Assembly: GCF_040812015.1 (NCBI RefSeq)
Contig: NZ_JBFNXJ010000011.1
Coordinates: forward strand, 62,001 to 126,000
Length of the DNA stretch: 64,000 nucleotides
Source: Chitinivorax sp. PXF-14
GTDB lineage: Bacteria > Pseudomonadota > Gammaproteobacteria > Burkholderiales > SCOH01
Direction: 5' to 3'
Shown here: positions 63,993 to 64,000 of the stretch, piece by piece
Layout of the letters: every line of letters begins with the position of its first letter
How positions within the stretch are numbered: the stretch's first letter is position 1
The notes under the pieces: model-generated
Told to the model about the DNA's origin: nothing
Seen by the model: the letters and a program-made list of their open reading frames with translations, nothing else
Databases searched by the model: none
Position numbers and translations under genes: made by a program

Positions 63993-64000
63993 GCTCACCT

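Overview
This window is a high-GC Gram-negative chromosome segment, most likely a betaproteobacterium of the order Neisseriales (Chitinibacteraceae/Chromobacteriaceae-like). The assignment rests on recA-recX-alaS linkage, the divergent rluC/rne pair, a flagellar flgA-flgMN-motD group, PsrA-controlled beta-oxidation and a ydbH-ynbE-ydbL set. It is an inference from gene content; no 16S rRNA gene is present.

Layout. 1-7.8 kb (minus strand) is a fatty-acid degradation block: psrA, fadE, a hotdog thioesterase, fadL and a fadB-type multifunctional enzyme that runs off the left edge. A twin PsrA-type operator lies in front of psrA, and a fatty acid desaturase is divergent. 9.3-14.5 kb carries a TMEM175-like channel, then a MerR regulator, an exported DJ-1/PfpI-like protein and an Old Yellow Enzyme. 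The last two are fired by divergent promoters that both have the 19-bp MerR-type spacer. An exported acetoacetate-decarboxylase-fold protein follows.

14,814-24,876 is an integrated element of about 10 kb, inserted at the 3' end of a tRNA-Ser(UGA) gene. It has 15-bp direct repeats at its ends, a P4-type integrase, an AlpA regulator, a zinc-ribbon/Toprim primase and a DUF927 helicase-like ATPase, so it looks like a P4-type satellite. Its most striking feature is a pair of 158-bp inverted repeats (about 82% identical, no gaps), each with six spaced GTGAGC-like iterons, bracketing all the cargo and replication genes. It also holds two adjacent toxin-antitoxin-like modules that share a DUF2442-like domain (DUF4160/DUF2442-HTH and HTH/DUF2442-long). 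Between these and the primase lies an untranslated or leader region with repeated TTTGACAG hairpin loops and a complementary CTGTCAA, recalling C4/P4 CI antisense control. A solo IS5-type N-terminal domain gene sits near the right end. The element brings its own terminator hairpin for the tRNA gene it interrupts.

25-36.6 kb is housekeeping and metabolism: a Bax-inhibitor-1 family protein, rlmD, the ydbL-ynbE-ydbH envelope lipid transport set, a fused indolepyruvate:ferredoxin oxidoreductase, a SemiSWEET, cysM and yebC. 36.8-45 kb is rich in signalling: a DUF1223 pseudogene, a histidine kinase with an HD-GYP response regulator, an EAL-CBS-GGDEF protein, zapE and a tandem receiver protein. 45-52 kb has a SIMPL-domain protein, flagellar genes with a sigma-28 promoter before flgM, sppA, a Rieske protein, a HAD phosphatase and rluC. 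52-64 kb has rne with a long structured leader, a large PAS-GGDEF-EAL protein, alaS, recX and recA with a LexA-like box, and a small lysine/alanine-rich ORF at the right edge.
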